This document shows, piece by piece, positions 1-8,815 of a stretch of 64,000 nucleotides of DNA. The stretch lies in contig JBAYZS010000008.1 of NCBI GenBank assembly GCA_041672395.1, forward strand, positions 1-64,000, written 5' to 3'. A model generated the notes under the pieces. It was not told the origin of the DNA. It was given only the letters and a program-made list of their open reading frames with translations, and searched no databases. The translations under genes and the position numbers were made by a program. Within the stretch, counting starts at the first letter, position 1; the number at the start of each line of letters is the position of its first letter. Source of the DNA: UBA5287 sp041672395 (GTDB taxonomy: Bacteria; Bacteroidota; Bacteroidia; Bacteroidales; Dysgonomonadaceae).

Positions 1-262
1 TATTTTCCCGTTTATTTCGATCGTATTACTCTTTTTGAGCGGATTCTCATGGCCGGAATCCAATATGCCGTGGTTTTGGAGATCATTAGGGATGATTTTC
101 CCAAGTACGTTCGGTATTCGGGGATATCTAAAGATCAATTCAATGGGAGCCGGACTGGAGCAGGTTCAATTTGAACACATCGCTTTGTGGATCCAGACAG
201 CAGTATACTTCCTGGCAACGGTTTTTGCCTATCGGATACAAATGCGAGCCGCCACTAAATGA
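1..262 (+). CDS. ABC-2 type transporter permease, C-terminal part (5' truncated by window edge)
   Basis: The reading frame is open from base 2, with no stop before the window edge, so the gene starts outside the window. The visible 86 residues show a hydrophobic segment, then the pattern SGFSWP...MPWFW...FPSTFGIRGY..INSMGA, then a last membrane segment. This matches the C-terminal end of ABC-2 permeases of the YhhJ/YbhR kind, which export substrates together with an ATPase and an HlyD-type protein. TTG at 35 is not a credible start because the family signature begins upstream of it. The substrate cannot be read. No clear terminator follows. Confidence 0.75.
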   Translation, partial: IFPFISIVLLFLSGFSWPESNMPWFWRSLGMIFPSTFGIRGYLKINSMGAGLEQVQFEHIALWIQTAVYFLATVFAYRIQMRAATK

Positions 263-328
263 TTGGCTAAAACCTCATAAGTTCAAAGCTTACGAACGAA
301 GAATTACAAAGAGTCGCAAAAGCTATCT

Positions 329-610
329 TTAAAACAAACGGTCAATGGCTTCATAAACAAATAATCCGGAAAGGAGTCCTGCTCCATAAACAATCAGAAC
401 GATTCTCCAGTATTTTCTATTCTTATACGATTCTTTTCCCCCCATGATGCAGGCGTAAGAAAATGTTCCTGCCAAAAGCAGATCTATTATACCAAAAAGG
501 AAATCGTTAACATCGTAAATACCGGAGGTCGATAATATTACAAGCACAATTAAGATAACTGTAGCAATTAAAAACGGCCAACTAATTTTAAATTGTTCTT
601 TAAGTTTCAT
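329..610 (-). CDS. Small membrane protein of unknown function
   Basis: The product has 93 residues and three hydrophobic stretches (about 10-30, 35-56 and 66-86), with charged linkers including KESYKNRKY. I do not recognise a family. Its ATG overlaps the stop of the upstream lipoprotein gene by four bases (ATGA, 607-610), so the two are probably translationally coupled. Together they look like a two-gene unit at the inner membrane and envelope. No catalytic motif is visible. It could be a small accessory or immunity-like membrane protein, but nothing in the sequence shows that. Confidence 0.55.
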   Translation of the reverse strand: MKLKEQFKISWPFLIATVILIVLVILSTSGIYDVNDFLFGIIDLLLAGTFSYACIMGGKESYKNRKYWRIVLIVYGAGLLSGLFVYEAIDRLF

Positions 611-1056
611 TTTGTAAGTGTTTTTTTAGATTCTTCTTTTTCTTTTATATTGTATTTATTTTGGGCGTTTTTGTACTCATCAATCATGACTTTTATAGAA
701 GAAGTTGTTGTATCCAGAAAATTATTTACATCTTTGATATCTTTTGCCAGCATGTCATAAATCTCTTCATTCATTCCATTATCAGTCCATTCTTGTTTAT
801 TGATTGTCAAACAAAACCGGTCATTTTCGATAATACAACGTTCGTATAATATCTTTTCGATTTTTTGTGTCAAAGCGTTTTCTTCATCTGTGCGTAAACT
901 ATCTGGTGTAATCAACAACCTTCTCAAGTTTTGTACTGCCTCTGATTCAGGGAGTGGTGATATCTCTTCTGCATTGCCTGCATTATTGGTACAGGAAAAC
1001 AAACTGGTGAAAACAAATAGAATAATTATCAATAGTGTTATTTCTTTAGTATGCAT
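607..1056 (-). CDS. Small predicted lipoprotein of unknown function
   Basis: The product has 149 residues with a lipoprotein signal: a hydrophobic run and LFSC, with the lipidated Cys at 22. The mature part is hydrophilic and probably helical, with many Glu, Lys and Asn. The C-terminus is KE-rich. Cys 74 and Cys 82 could pair in the periplasm. No known domain is recognised. The start codon lies about 39 nt downstream of a -7 box on the minus strand at 1095-1102. It forms a coupled pair with the following 93-residue membrane protein. Confidence 0.6.
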   Translation of the reverse strand: MHTKEITLLIIILFVFTSLFSCTNNAGNAEEISPLPESEAVQNLRRLLITPDSLRTDEENALTQKIEKILYERCIIENDRFCLTINKQEWTDNGMNEEIYDMLAKDIKDVNNFLDTTTSSIKVMIDEYKNAQNKYNIKEKEESKKTLTK

Positions 1057-1094
1057 AATATATCATTATTTAAACATTAATCATCATAGAAGTT

Positions 1095-1102
1095 CAAAAC
1101 TA
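1095..1102 (-). promoter_or_regulatory. Candidate -7 box (TAGTTTTG) for the lipoprotein/membrane protein pair
   Basis: It matches the Bacteroidetes TAnnTTTG consensus and lies 38 bases upstream of the lipoprotein start. No clear -33 TTTG is seen at the expected distance. Confidence 0.35.
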
Positions 1103-1146
1103 CTTAATTTTTTATAATAAAAGACATCCAATAATATATATTTCTG

Positions 1147-1154
1147 TATATTTG
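1147..1154 (+). promoter_or_regulatory. Candidate -7 box (TATATTTG) for the DUF1080 lipoprotein
   Basis: It is an exact TAnnTTTG match 27 bases upstream of the ATG at 1182. A -33 element is not evident. Confidence 0.4.
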
Positions 1155-1181
1155 TCACTTATTCTGTAAATTAACATAAAC

Positions 1182-2450
1182 ATGAAAGCAAAAAACTTAT
1201 TATTATTGATCATGGCAGGAATTATATTCTATTCATGCGGCAATTCACAAAAAGAAAATGTTTTAACAAAAGAAGAGGTAGCTGACGGGTGGAAACTGTT
1301 GTTTGACGGCAAATCGTTGAACGGATGGCGTGACTACAACGGCGATTCACTTACTGCACCTTGGACTGTAGAAGATGGGACGATTAGAGCATTAGGTGGA
1401 GGCAGTGATGCCAGCGGTTATATTGTAACCGACACTATCTATGAAAACTTTGAATTGGTATGGGACTGGAAAATTGCCAAAGCTGGCAACAGTGGCATGT
1501 TATATCATGTAGTAGAAAACCCAAAATTCAATGTTCCTTATGTAACAGGACCTGAATATCAACTTATTGACGAAGCTAATTTCCCCGACCCATTGGAAGA
1601 TTGGCAAAAAACAGCTGCAGATTATGCAATGTACACAACTGACACAGCAAAAATGAAAGTTAACCCTTCAGGCGAATGGAATACTTCTAAAATAGTATTT
1701 GATAATGGACATGTTGAGCATTGGCTAAACGGTGAAAAGGTTGTTGAATTTGAAGCATGGACCGATGATTGGTTCCAGAGAAAAAACAGTGGTAAATGGG
1801 AAAATGCACCTGAATATGGATTAGCACATAAAGGCGTTATCTGTCTGCAGGATCATGGATCTGCCGCTTGGTTTAAAAATATCAAAATAAAGGAACTGCC
1901 ACGAAAGACAAAAGAAGTTGCATTATTCAATGGTACTGACCTTACCGGATGGGAAGTGTATGGTACTGAAAAGTGGTTTGTTGAAAATGGTGATCTGGTT
2001 TGCGAAAGCGGTCCGGATAAGCAATATGGTTATCTTGGAACTCGTGATTATTATGACGATTTTGATCTGAGCGTTGATTTCAAACAAGAGGCTAACGGAA
2101 ACTCAGGTGTGTTTATTCGCTCATTTGTAGAACCAGGAGCAATTGTTAATGGATGGCAAGTTGAAGTTGCACCAAAAGGTAATGATACCGGCGGAATCTA
2201 TGAATCTTATGGTCGCGGATGGTTGGTACAAATCCCTGATGAAAAGGAAAATATCCTTAAACAAGGTGAGTGGAACACATTACGCATAAAAGTACAAGGA
2301 GGAAATGTTAAGACCTGGTTAAATGGAGAAGAGATGGTTGATTTAACAGATGAAAAAATTGGCAAAGCTCAGGGCAGAATAGCACTGCAAATCCATGATG
2401 GTGGCGGCATTAAGGTACGCTGGAATAATTTTAAATTGCAAACATTGTAA
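1182..2450 (+). CDS. Tandem DUF1080 (3-keto-disaccharide hydrolase-like) lipoprotein
   Basis: The product has 422 residues. The signal peptide ends in FYSC with the lipidated Cys at 19, so the protein is probably anchored in the outer or inner membrane. Two DUF1080 concanavalin-like domains follow: about 32-235, opening with LLFDGKSLNGWRDYNG, and about 245-421, opening with LFNGTDLTGWEVYG. Both contain the family pattern in which a Gly/Asn-Ser-Gly-rich strand is followed by PEYQL or GWQVEV. DUF1080 proteins act on oxidised or 3-keto glycosides or bind carbohydrate. Which substrate applies here is not visible. The gene stands alone, with its own -7 box and a downstream terminator. Confidence 0.85.
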   Translation: MKAKNLLLLIMAGIIFYSCGNSQKENVLTKEEVADGWKLLFDGKSLNGWRDYNGDSLTAPWTVEDGTIRALGGGSDASGYIVTDTIYENFELVWDWKIAKAGNSGMLYHVVENPKFNVPYVTGPEYQLIDEANFPDPLEDWQKTAADYAMYTTDTAKMKVNPSGEWNTSKIVFDNGHVEHWLNGEKVVEFEAWTDDWFQRKNSGKWENAPEYGLAHKGVICLQDHGSAAWFKNIKIKELPRKTKEVALFNGTDLTGWEVYGTEKWFVENGDLVCESGPDKQYGYLGTRDYYDDFDLSVDFKQEANGNSGVFIRSFVEPGAIVNGWQVEVAPKGNDTGGIYESYGRGWLVQIPDEKENILKQGEWNTLRIKVQGGNVKTWLNGEEMVDLTDEKIGKAQGRIALQIHDGGGIKVRWNNFKLQTL

Positions 2451-2473
2451 TAAAACAAATATCGTATAAAATT

Positions 2474-2508
2474 AGAGCTCGAAGCAATCAAACTTCGGGC
2501 TCTTTTTA
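2474..2508 (+). terminator. Rho-independent terminator after the DUF1080 gene
   Basis: An 11-bp stem (2474-2484 with 2493-2503, one G-U pair) is followed by a T run. Confidence 0.75.
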
Positions 2509-2616
2509 TTTATAAATTGTCGCCGAATCGAATGTCTTTGGCACTCTTTTTGTATTAATATAATGAGACAATAAAAGTGAAGATATTGTTATGTTCATAT
2601 TCTGAGAAAAACAAAC

Positions 2617-2624
2617 TATCTTTG
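2617..2624 (+). promoter_or_regulatory. Candidate -7 box (TATCTTTG) for rsfS-ftsH
   Basis: It is an exact TAnnTTTG match 25 bases upstream of the rsfS ATG at 2650. Confidence 0.4.
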
Positions 2625-2649
2625 CTTACTTAATGTATTAATTCAAAGA

Positions 2650-3009
2650 ATGAAACAAAGCAACATATTATTACAATCCATCATTGATGGTATTCACGAG
2701 AAAAAAGGAAAAAATATTAAAACGATTCATCTGGAAGGTATTCCTGGCACCATTTGCGATTATTTTGTGATTTGTGAGGGGAACTCAACTTCACAGGTTT
2801 CTTCATTGGCTGATTCTATTGAAGAATTCGTTAAAAAGAATGCCAAAGAATCTCCCATAAGAGTTCAGGGACAACAACGTTCTGAATGGATTGGTATTGA
2901 TTATGGAAATATTATTGTTCATATTTTTCTGCCAGAATTAAGAAGCTTCTACAATATCGACAACCTGTGGGATGACGCTAAAACAGAAGTAATTCCTTCT
3001 ATTGATTAA
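2650..3009 (+). CDS. rsfS: Ribosomal silencing factor RsfS
   Basis: The product has 119 residues, the usual length of the RsfS/Iojap family. The protein binds ribosomal protein uL14 on the 50S subunit and blocks subunit joining when nutrients are low. Family hallmarks are visible: YFVICEGNSTSQVSSLADSI near the middle and SEWIGIDYGNIIVHIF..E.R.FYNID.LW near the end. It is cytoplasmic and has no signal peptide. It lies 53 bp upstream of ftsH on the same strand, a common Bacteroidales pairing, and the two are probably cotranscribed. Confidence 0.93.
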   Translation: MKQSNILLQSIIDGIHEKKGKNIKTIHLEGIPGTICDYFVICEGNSTSQVSSLADSIEEFVKKNAKESPIRVQGQQRSEWIGIDYGNIIVHIFLPELRSFYNIDNLWDDAKTEVIPSID

Positions 3010-3062
3010 AACTTATTTCTGATAAAATTGTTAAACATACACAACAATATAGAAGTACATAA

Positions 3063-5255
3063 ATGGAGAACAACAACGAAAAAAATAATAACAGACGGCT
3101 AAAACCATCAAAGCCTGATAATAAAAATCCAAAACAAAACTATAACATGTATTGGGTTTATCTTGTTATACTTGCGCTTTTGGTAGGTATGTTTTTTTGG
3201 GGAGATAACACCAATGTTAAAGAAGTTAGCTGGTCGGAATTTCAACAATACGTTACAGACAACAGAATAAAAGCTGTAAACATATACAATAATAATAATA
3301 AATCGATAGCGGAAGGACTTGTAAGGGAAGAATCCGTATCGTATATTTTCAAAGAAAACGCAACACAGGTAGGTAGTAACCCATACATTCAGGTATACAT
3401 ACCATCTACCGATGCTATCGAAACCTTTTTGTCAGAAACCAAAAAGGAAAAAGGATACGACATCAGTTGGAATTATAAACCTACTTCCAATTTCTGGACT
3501 ATCTTCCTGACTTTCATACCCATTCTGCTCCTTATCGTGTTCTGGGTATGGATGATGCGACGAATGCAAGGTGGAGGTGGAGGAAACAGTGGCGTGTTCA
3601 GTGTTGGAAAATCAAAGGCACAACTTTTCGATAAAGACACAGGACAGAAGGTTACTTTCAGAGATGTTGCCGGATTGTCAGAAGCTAAAGAAGAGGTTCA
3701 GGAAATTGTTGAGTTCCTGAAACATCCGAATAATTACACAAATCTGGGAGGTAAAATTCCGAAAGGCGCCCTGCTTGTTGGTCCTCCGGGAACAGGTAAA
3801 ACCTTGCTAGCCAAAGCTGTTGCAGGTGAAGCTAATGTTCCGTTCTTTTCAATCTCAGGATCTGATTTTGTGGAGATGTTTGTAGGTGTGGGCGCTTCCC
3901 GAGTGAGAGACCTTTTTAAAACAGCGAAGGAGAAAGCACCTTGTATCGTTTTTATAGATGAAATTGATGCTGTGGGTCGTGCCCGCGGAAAGAACGCCAA
4001 TTTCGGATCAAACGATGAACGTGAAAGCACTTTGAATCAACTTCTTACAGAGATGGACGGTTTCGGATCCAATAGTGGAGTGATTGTTTTGGCAGCCACT
4101 AACCGTGCTGACATCCTTGATAAAGCGTTGTTGCGTGCAGGACGTTTTGACAGACAAATATATGTAGAACTACCTGATCTCAACGACCGTAAAGAAATAT
4201 TCAGAGTACATCTTCGTCCAATAAAAATCGACGACTCAATTGATGTTGAATTCCTTGCGAGACAAACTCCTGGTTTCTCAGGAGCAGACATTGCCAATGT
4301 TTGTAATGAAGCTGCACTTATTGCAGCCAGAAGCAAGAAGAAGTTCGTTCAGAAGATAGATTTCATGAATGCTGTGGATCGCATAGTTGGAGGATTGGAA
4401 AAGAAAAATAAGATTATTACTCAACATGAAAAGAGGAGTATTGCCATTCACGAAGCAGGTCACGCTACCTTAAGCTGGTTTTTGGAGCATGCAAATCCTC
4501 TGGTAAAAGTCACCATTGTACCGCGCGGCAAAGCACTTGGAGCGGCATGGTATCTCCCTGAGGAACGGCAGATTACAACCAAGCAGCAGATGCTTGATGA
4601 AATGTGTGCCACATTGGGTGGGCGTGCAGCCGAAGATGTTTTTATCGGTCAGATATCATCAGGTGCGATGAACGATTTGGAACGAGTTACAAAACAAGCA
4701 TATGCGATGATTTCATATATGGGAATGAGTGAAAAGCTACCTAACTTAAGTTATTATGATTCAACGGGGCAAGATTATTCATTTACCAAACCCTATAGCG
4801 ACAACACCGCCCAATTAATTGATTTTGAGGTAAAAGCAATGATTGCTGAACAATATGAAAGAGCAAAGAGATTATTGATTGAACACACAGAAGGTCATGG
4901 CAAACTCTCAACCATATTAATTGAAAAAGAAATCATTTATTCCGATGATCTTGAGCGCATATTTGGAAAGCGTCCATGGATTTCTCGTTCACAGGAAATA
5001 CTTGAAAATAAAGAAACTGAAGAAGTCGAAGTAAAGTCAGAAGCTAAGGAAGCTGCGGCATTTATTGACACAAACAAATTTGGTTCAGCTTATTCAAAAA
5101 GTGAATCTGATGATTTTTTGAAGAAGGAAGAAGAAAAGGAAAAGGAAAAGGCAAAAGCGATAGAGAAAGAGAAAGAAATAGAAGACTTAAAGACAAAAGA
5201 AGAAAACAAGAATGATGAGAACGAACAAACCAAAAACGAGTCAACTGCAGATTAA
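3063..5255 (+). CDS. ftsH: ATP-dependent zinc metalloprotease FtsH
   Basis: The product has 730 residues. It is the membrane-bound AAA+ protease that degrades misfolded membrane proteins and regulatory proteins. Order of parts: a basic Asn-rich head, TM1 about 29-46, a periplasmic domain, TM2 about 144-166, then a Gly-rich linker. The AAA module has Walker A GPPGTGKT 240-247, Walker B with IDE about 298-300, and the second region of homology about 346-364. The protease has the zinc motif HEAGH at 463-467 and the third ligand at about Asp538. The last 80 residues form a Lys/Glu-rich tail that is longer than the usual acidic end. The gene follows rsfS and is closed by a strong terminator at 5291-5320. 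Confidence 0.96.
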   Translation: MENNNEKNNNRRLKPSKPDNKNPKQNYNMYWVYLVILALLVGMFFWGDNTNVKEVSWSEFQQYVTDNRIKAVNIYNNNNKSIAEGLVREESVSYIFKENATQVGSNPYIQVYIPSTDAIETFLSETKKEKGYDISWNYKPTSNFWTIFLTFIPILLLIVFWVWMMRRMQGGGGGNSGVFSVGKSKAQLFDKDTGQKVTFRDVAGLSEAKEEVQEIVEFLKHPNNYTNLGGKIPKGALLVGPPGTGKTLLAKAVAGEANVPFFSISGSDFVEMFVGVGASRVRDLFKTAKEKAPCIVFIDEIDAVGRARGKNANFGSNDERESTLNQLLTEMDGFGSNSGVIVLAATNRADILDKALLRAGRFDRQIYVELPDLNDRKEIFRVHLRPIKIDDSIDVEFLARQTPGFSGADIANVCNEAALIAARSKKKFVQKIDFMNAVDRIVGGLEKKNKIITQHEKRSIAIHEAGHATLSWFLEHANPLVKVTIVPRGKALGAAWYLPEERQITTKQQMLDEMCATLGGRAAEDVFIGQISSGAMNDLERVTKQAYAMISYMGMSEKLPNLSYYDSTGQDYSFTKPYSDNTAQLIDFEVKAMIAEQYERAKRLLIEHTEGHGKLSTILIEKEIIYSDDLERIFGKRPWISRSQEILENKETEEVEVKSEAKEAAAFIDTNKFGSAYSKSESDDFLKKEEEKEKEKAKAIEKEKEIEDLKTKEENKNDENEQTKNESTAD

Positions 5256-5290
5256 CTTTCACATTGCTTGATAATCACATAAATTATAAG

Positions 5291-5320
5291 AATAGCTTGC
5301 AAATACTGCAAGCTATTTTT
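5291..5320 (+). terminator. Rho-independent terminator after ftsH
   Basis: A perfect 11-bp stem AATAGCTTGCA/TGCAAGCTATT (5291-5301 with 5307-5317) has a 5-base loop and a following T run. Confidence 0.85.
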
Positions 5321-5436
5321 GTGTTTAAAGAAATAATAGCATTTATAAATTTAATTTATACCTCATTTGTCTATTTATATTGAACTTTATAAAGCGCATA
5401 TTCGTTATAATGTTACAAATAAACAAACAACGAACA

Positions 5437-6126
5437 ATGAAAAAAAAGCTTTTATTTCTAACCCTTACAGGGTTGTTCGCTATGACAACATTTGTCAATT
5501 GCAATAATTCAAACGCAACAAATAAAGAAAACTCAAATAAAAAAAGCAATATGAAAATAGAAAAAGTAGCATTACCTTATGCAACCGACGCACTTGAGCC
5601 GGTTATTAGCAAGCAAACAATTGAATTACATTATGGTAAACATCACCAGGCATATGTAGACAATCTTAACAAATTGATTGTTGGTACAAAATTCGAGAAT
5701 TCAGAATTGGAAACCATCGTGAAAGAAAGCGATGGAGGAATATTCAACAATGCTGGTCAGGTGTATAACCACAATCTATATTTCACTTCGTTCAAACCAA
5801 ATGGCGGAGGCGAACCCAAAGGGAAATTAGCCGAAGCTATCAATAGTCAATACGGTTCTTTTGAAAAATTTAAACAAGAGTTTGAGGCTGCCGGAACTAC
5901 ATTATTTGGTTCGGGTTGGGCTTGGCTAGCAAAAGATGCCAACGGTAAACTTTCAATTGAAAAAGAAAGCAATGCCGGGAATCCTGTGACAAAGGGATTG
6001 ACTCCGATTTTAGGTTTTGATGTATGGGAGCATTCCTATTATCTTGATTATCAAAATCGTCGCGCTGCCCACCTCGCTGAATTATGGAAGATCATAGATT
6101 GGGACGTTGTCAGCAAACGTTATTAA
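5437..6126 (+). CDS. Superoxide dismutase (Fe or cambialistic Fe/Mn), with an export-type N-terminal extension
   Basis: Read from the ATG at 5437, the product has 229 residues. The SOD body begins near residue 40 and is full length. Metal ligands are visible as His65 (HYGKHH), His112 (YNHNLYF), and Asp195 and His199 (DVWEH). Gln108 sits at the FeSOD glutamine position, as in iron-type and cambialistic Bacteroidales enzymes. The first 22 residues look like a signal peptide ending in FVNC, possibly a weak lipobox, followed by an Asn/Lys/Ser-rich linker. This suggests a periplasmic or lipid-anchored SOD. A cytoplasmic form could start at the in-frame ATG at 5551. An upstream in-frame ATG at 5380 would break the signal pattern. 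A terminator follows. Confidence 0.9.
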   Translation: MKKKLLFLTLTGLFAMTTFVNCNNSNATNKENSNKKSNMKIEKVALPYATDALEPVISKQTIELHYGKHHQAYVDNLNKLIVGTKFENSELETIVKESDGGIFNNAGQVYNHNLYFTSFKPNGGGEPKGKLAEAINSQYGSFEKFKQEFEAAGTTLFGSGWAWLAKDANGKLSIEKESNAGNPVTKGLTPILGFDVWEHSYYLDYQNRRAAHLAELWKIIDWDVVSKRY

Positions 6127-6167
6127 TTGCAAGCAATCTTTCGGCAACGAAGTAAATGTCTGAATAG

Positions 6168-6207
6168 AAAGAGAACGATTAAACAAATAACCGTTCTCTT
6201 TTTTTAT
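6168..6207 (+). terminator. Rho-independent terminator after the superoxide dismutase gene
   Basis: The stem AAAGAGAACG/CGTTCTCTTT (6168-6177 with 6192-6201) is followed by a run of T. Confidence 0.8.
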
Positions 6208-6219
6208 TACTTAATATAA

Positions 6220-7029
6220 TTATTTCATCATAATACCCGAAAGCATTCTACCGGAATGCACTGTTTGTCGCCGTGCCGAAAAGAAAAGGTCTTCGTGATC
6301 AAAAGTACAGAAATCACTTACTTCGATTTGACTTTCTGGAACACCTAACTTTGTAAGTTCCAGCCGGCTAAGCTCTTTAAGATCAATATGTAATTTAGTT
6401 GTAGGATTCTTTCTGGAAGATCCTTTTGAAAGATCGATACCGCTTTGCATAAAAGCTTTTACAACCTCATCACCAACTTCATAATTTTTCATGCTTATTG
6501 AAGGCCCTATACATGCAATCATATTCTCAGGCTGAGCCATGTATATTTCCTGCATTTTAGCGATTGTCTTTTCCAAAATATGTCCAACCACCCCTCTCCA
6601 TCCTGCATGCACAGACGCAATCACCTTATTAACTTTATCATATAAAAGAATTGGCAGACAATCGGCAGTCGTGACACACAAAAACAGATCAGTTTTGTTG
6701 GTTAGCGTAGCATCTACTCCATATAAAATGTTTATCTTATCTCCGATAGACTTATTGAGAAATTCATCATTGATATTCAGCACATTTGAGCTGTGCGTTT
6801 GGTGCGGAATAATAAAATCAGATATATCTTTAAAAAACATACGAGCCAGAATATTCCTGTTTTCAGTAATGTTCAAAGAGCTATCATCAGAAAAATTGCC
6901 TAAATTAAACGAAGCATAAGTGCCGCCGCTCACTCCCCCCACTCTTGTAGTAGAGAAATGTTCAATATTTTTTTCTTCCGATAAAACATCAAACTGCAAC
7001 AAATTGCCATGTTCAATATGCTTCCTCAA
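6220..7029 (-). CDS. pgeF: Purine nucleoside phosphorylase / peptidoglycan editing factor of the YfiH-LACC1 family
   Basis: The product has 269 residues, full length for the family once called polyphenol oxidase or DUF152. Visible active-site elements are His76 and His79 (IPHQTHS), Cys124 (TADCLPIL) and His141 (HAGWRG). Family members phosphorolyse or deaminate purine nucleosides, and the E. coli homologue corrects mis-built peptidoglycan precursors. The protein is cytoplasmic. It is the last gene of a minus-strand operon adk-obg-pgeF and starts 12 bases after the obg stop. It is convergent with the superoxide dismutase gene. Confidence 0.9.
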   Translation of the reverse strand: MRKHIEHGNLLQFDVLSEEKNIEHFSTTRVGGVSGGTYASFNLGNFSDDSSLNITENRNILARMFFKDISDFIIPHQTHSSNVLNINDEFLNKSIGDKINILYGVDATLTNKTDLFLCVTTADCLPILLYDKVNKVIASVHAGWRGVVGHILEKTIAKMQEIYMAQPENMIACIGPSISMKNYEVGDEVVKAFMQSGIDLSKGSSRKNPTTKLHIDLKELSRLELTKLGVPESQIEVSDFCTFDHEDLFFSARRQTVHSGRMLSGIMMK

Positions 7030-7041
7030 ATTATATAAAGA

Positions 7042-8196
7042 TTAAAAGTTTTCCTCATCATATTCGACATCCTCATCAATTTCTTCAATTTCATCAACCT
7101 CTTCCGAAGTAAAGATATCTTCCGGTTCAAATTCAAGAGAGGCAACATCTAACTGACGATGCACTAAACTTTCTTTACTATAGTGATGATTTGCAATTAG
7201 GTCTTCGGAGTTCAATTCACGCCATATCATATCCTTTAAAGTAGAAATGCCGAAATTAGTTATTGAAGAAATAAAGACAAATGGCACATTTTCAGGCAAT
7301 TCAATTGAAATCGCATGCATCAATTCCTCGTCCAGCATATCAGATTTAGTGATAGCCAAGATACGATGTTTATCCATCAATTCCGGATTATACTGCGTCA
7401 ATTCATTCAACAAAATTTCAAATTCCTTTTTAATATCGTCCGAATCAGCAGGCACCATAAACAATAAGATAGAATTCCTTTCTATATGTCTTAAAAACCT
7501 TAATCCAAGGCCTTTACCTTCACTTGCTCCTTCAATTATTCCAGGAATATCAGCCATTACAAACGACTTTCCATCCCTATAACTAACAATCCCGAGGTTT
7601 GGAACCAATGTAGTGAACGGATAATTAGCGATTTTAGGTTTAGCCGCAGAAACAACAGATAATAAAGTTGATTTTCCCGCATTTGGGAAACCCACCAAAC
7701 CAACATCAGCAAGAACTTTAAGTTCAAGAATAACCCATCGTTCTTCGTAAGGTTCACCCGGTTGTGCATAACGAGGAGTCTGGTGAGTTGCCGTTTTGAA
7801 ATGCACGTTTCCTTGACCACCTCTACCCCCTTTCAATAATATCACTTCTTGTCCATCGTCGGTAATATCGCACAGATATTCCCCGGTCAGAGCGTCATAA
7901 GCCACTGTGCCACAAGGCACATCAATCATTTTACTTTGCCCTTTTTTACCTGAAGATTGGTTTTTCGAACCACCTTCGCCATGTTCAGCAAGAGCATGTT
8001 TCTGAAAACGTAAATGCAGTAAGGTCCAGTAATTACGATTACCCCTAAGGATAATGCTACCCCCATCACCGCCATCACCGCCATCAGGTCCCCCTTTTGG
8101 CATATATTTTTCCCTGCGGAGATGCTTCGAACCTCGTCCCCCTTTACCAGAACGACAAAATATTCTTACGTAATCTACAAAATTTGTTTCAGCCAT
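7042..8196 (-). CDS. obg: GTPase Obg/CgtA
   Basis: The product has 384 residues. It is a ribosome-associated GTPase that acts in 50S assembly and the stress response. The glycine-rich Obg fold spans about 1-160 (GGPDGGDGGDGG at 35-46). The GTPase domain has G1 GFPNAGKS at 169-176, the switch PFTTL near 193-197, G3 DIPG at 216-219 and a TKSD specificity motif. The tail after about 340 is very acidic (many Glu and Asp), which is common in Obg proteins. The gene lies 9 bases downstream of adk and 12 bases upstream of pgeF, so the three form one transcription unit. Confidence 0.95.
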   Translation of the reverse strand: MAETNFVDYVRIFCRSGKGGRGSKHLRREKYMPKGGPDGGDGGDGGSIILRGNRNYWTLLHLRFQKHALAEHGEGGSKNQSSGKKGQSKMIDVPCGTVAYDALTGEYLCDITDDGQEVILLKGGRGGQGNVHFKTATHQTPRYAQPGEPYEERWVILELKVLADVGLVGFPNAGKSTLLSVVSAAKPKIANYPFTTLVPNLGIVSYRDGKSFVMADIPGIIEGASEGKGLGLRFLRHIERNSILLFMVPADSDDIKKEFEILLNELTQYNPELMDKHRILAITKSDMLDEELMHAISIELPENVPFVFISSITNFGISTLKDMIWRELNSEDLIANHHYSKESLVHRQLDVASLEFEPEDIFTSEEVDEIEEIDEDVEYDEENF

Positions 8197-8205
8197 TTAA
8201 TTTTA

Positions 8206-8781
8206 TTAATCTTTCAACTTATCTATTCCGGCTTGAATTGAAGACGAAATAGAATCAATTGAACCCACGCCCTCAATTTCTTTCAACTTACCTTGTTTAC
8301 GGTAAAATTCTTTCAAAGGAGACGTTTGATTGTAATACACTTTCAATCTATTTTCTATTGTTTCTCTATTATCATCCGATCTACCGGAAATCTGTCCTCT
8401 TTTCAATAATCTATCTATCAGCTCATTATCGTCCACTTCAAGACTAACAACTACCGATATTTGTTCATCATTTTTCATGAGCATTTCGTCCAAAGCCTCA
8501 CCTTGAGCCAAGGTACGCGGGAAACCATCAAATATAAAACCGTTTCCCTCTTTATTTTTTTTAATTAATTCATTCAGAATTCCAATAACCACCTCATCAG
8601 GAACTAGTTTTCCATCAGACATATAACTTTCGGCAAGTTTTCCAAGTTCAGTACCTTCACTGATCTCAGCACGTAAAATATCACCTGTTGAAACATGTTT
8701 CAAATTATACTTTTCAGTCAAAAAAGTGCTTTGTGTACCTTTACCTGACCCAGGTGCACCAAAAATGATTAAATTGAGCAT
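8206..8781 (-). CDS. adk: Adenylate kinase
   Basis: The product has 191 residues from the ATG at 8781. The longer open frame to 8826 only adds a non-conserved head, and family members begin exactly at LNLIIFGAPGSGKG. The enzyme interconverts ATP, AMP and ADP. The P-loop GAPGSGKGT is at 8-16. The NMP-binding part follows, and the adenine site FDGFPRTLAQ is clear. The LID region (RGQISGRSDDNRETI) is short and has no zinc cysteines. It heads the adk-obg-pgeF operon, with a TACCTTTG box at 8816-8823. Confidence 0.95.
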   Translation of the reverse strand: MLNLIIFGAPGSGKGTQSTFLTEKYNLKHVSTGDILRAEISEGTELGKLAESYMSDGKLVPDEVVIGILNELIKKNKEGNGFIFDGFPRTLAQGEALDEMLMKNDEQISVVVSLEVDDNELIDRLLKRGQISGRSDDNRETIENRLKVYYNQTSPLKEFYRKQGKLKEIEGVGSIDSISSSIQAGIDKLKD

Positions 8782-8815
8782 ATTTATGATTTTATTAAAA
8801 AAGATTTTTCCGATA

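Noticed and set aside
3734..4463. Long minus-strand frames inside ftsH
   Set aside because: They are antisense shadows of a clearly conserved gene, with no start context or family pattern.
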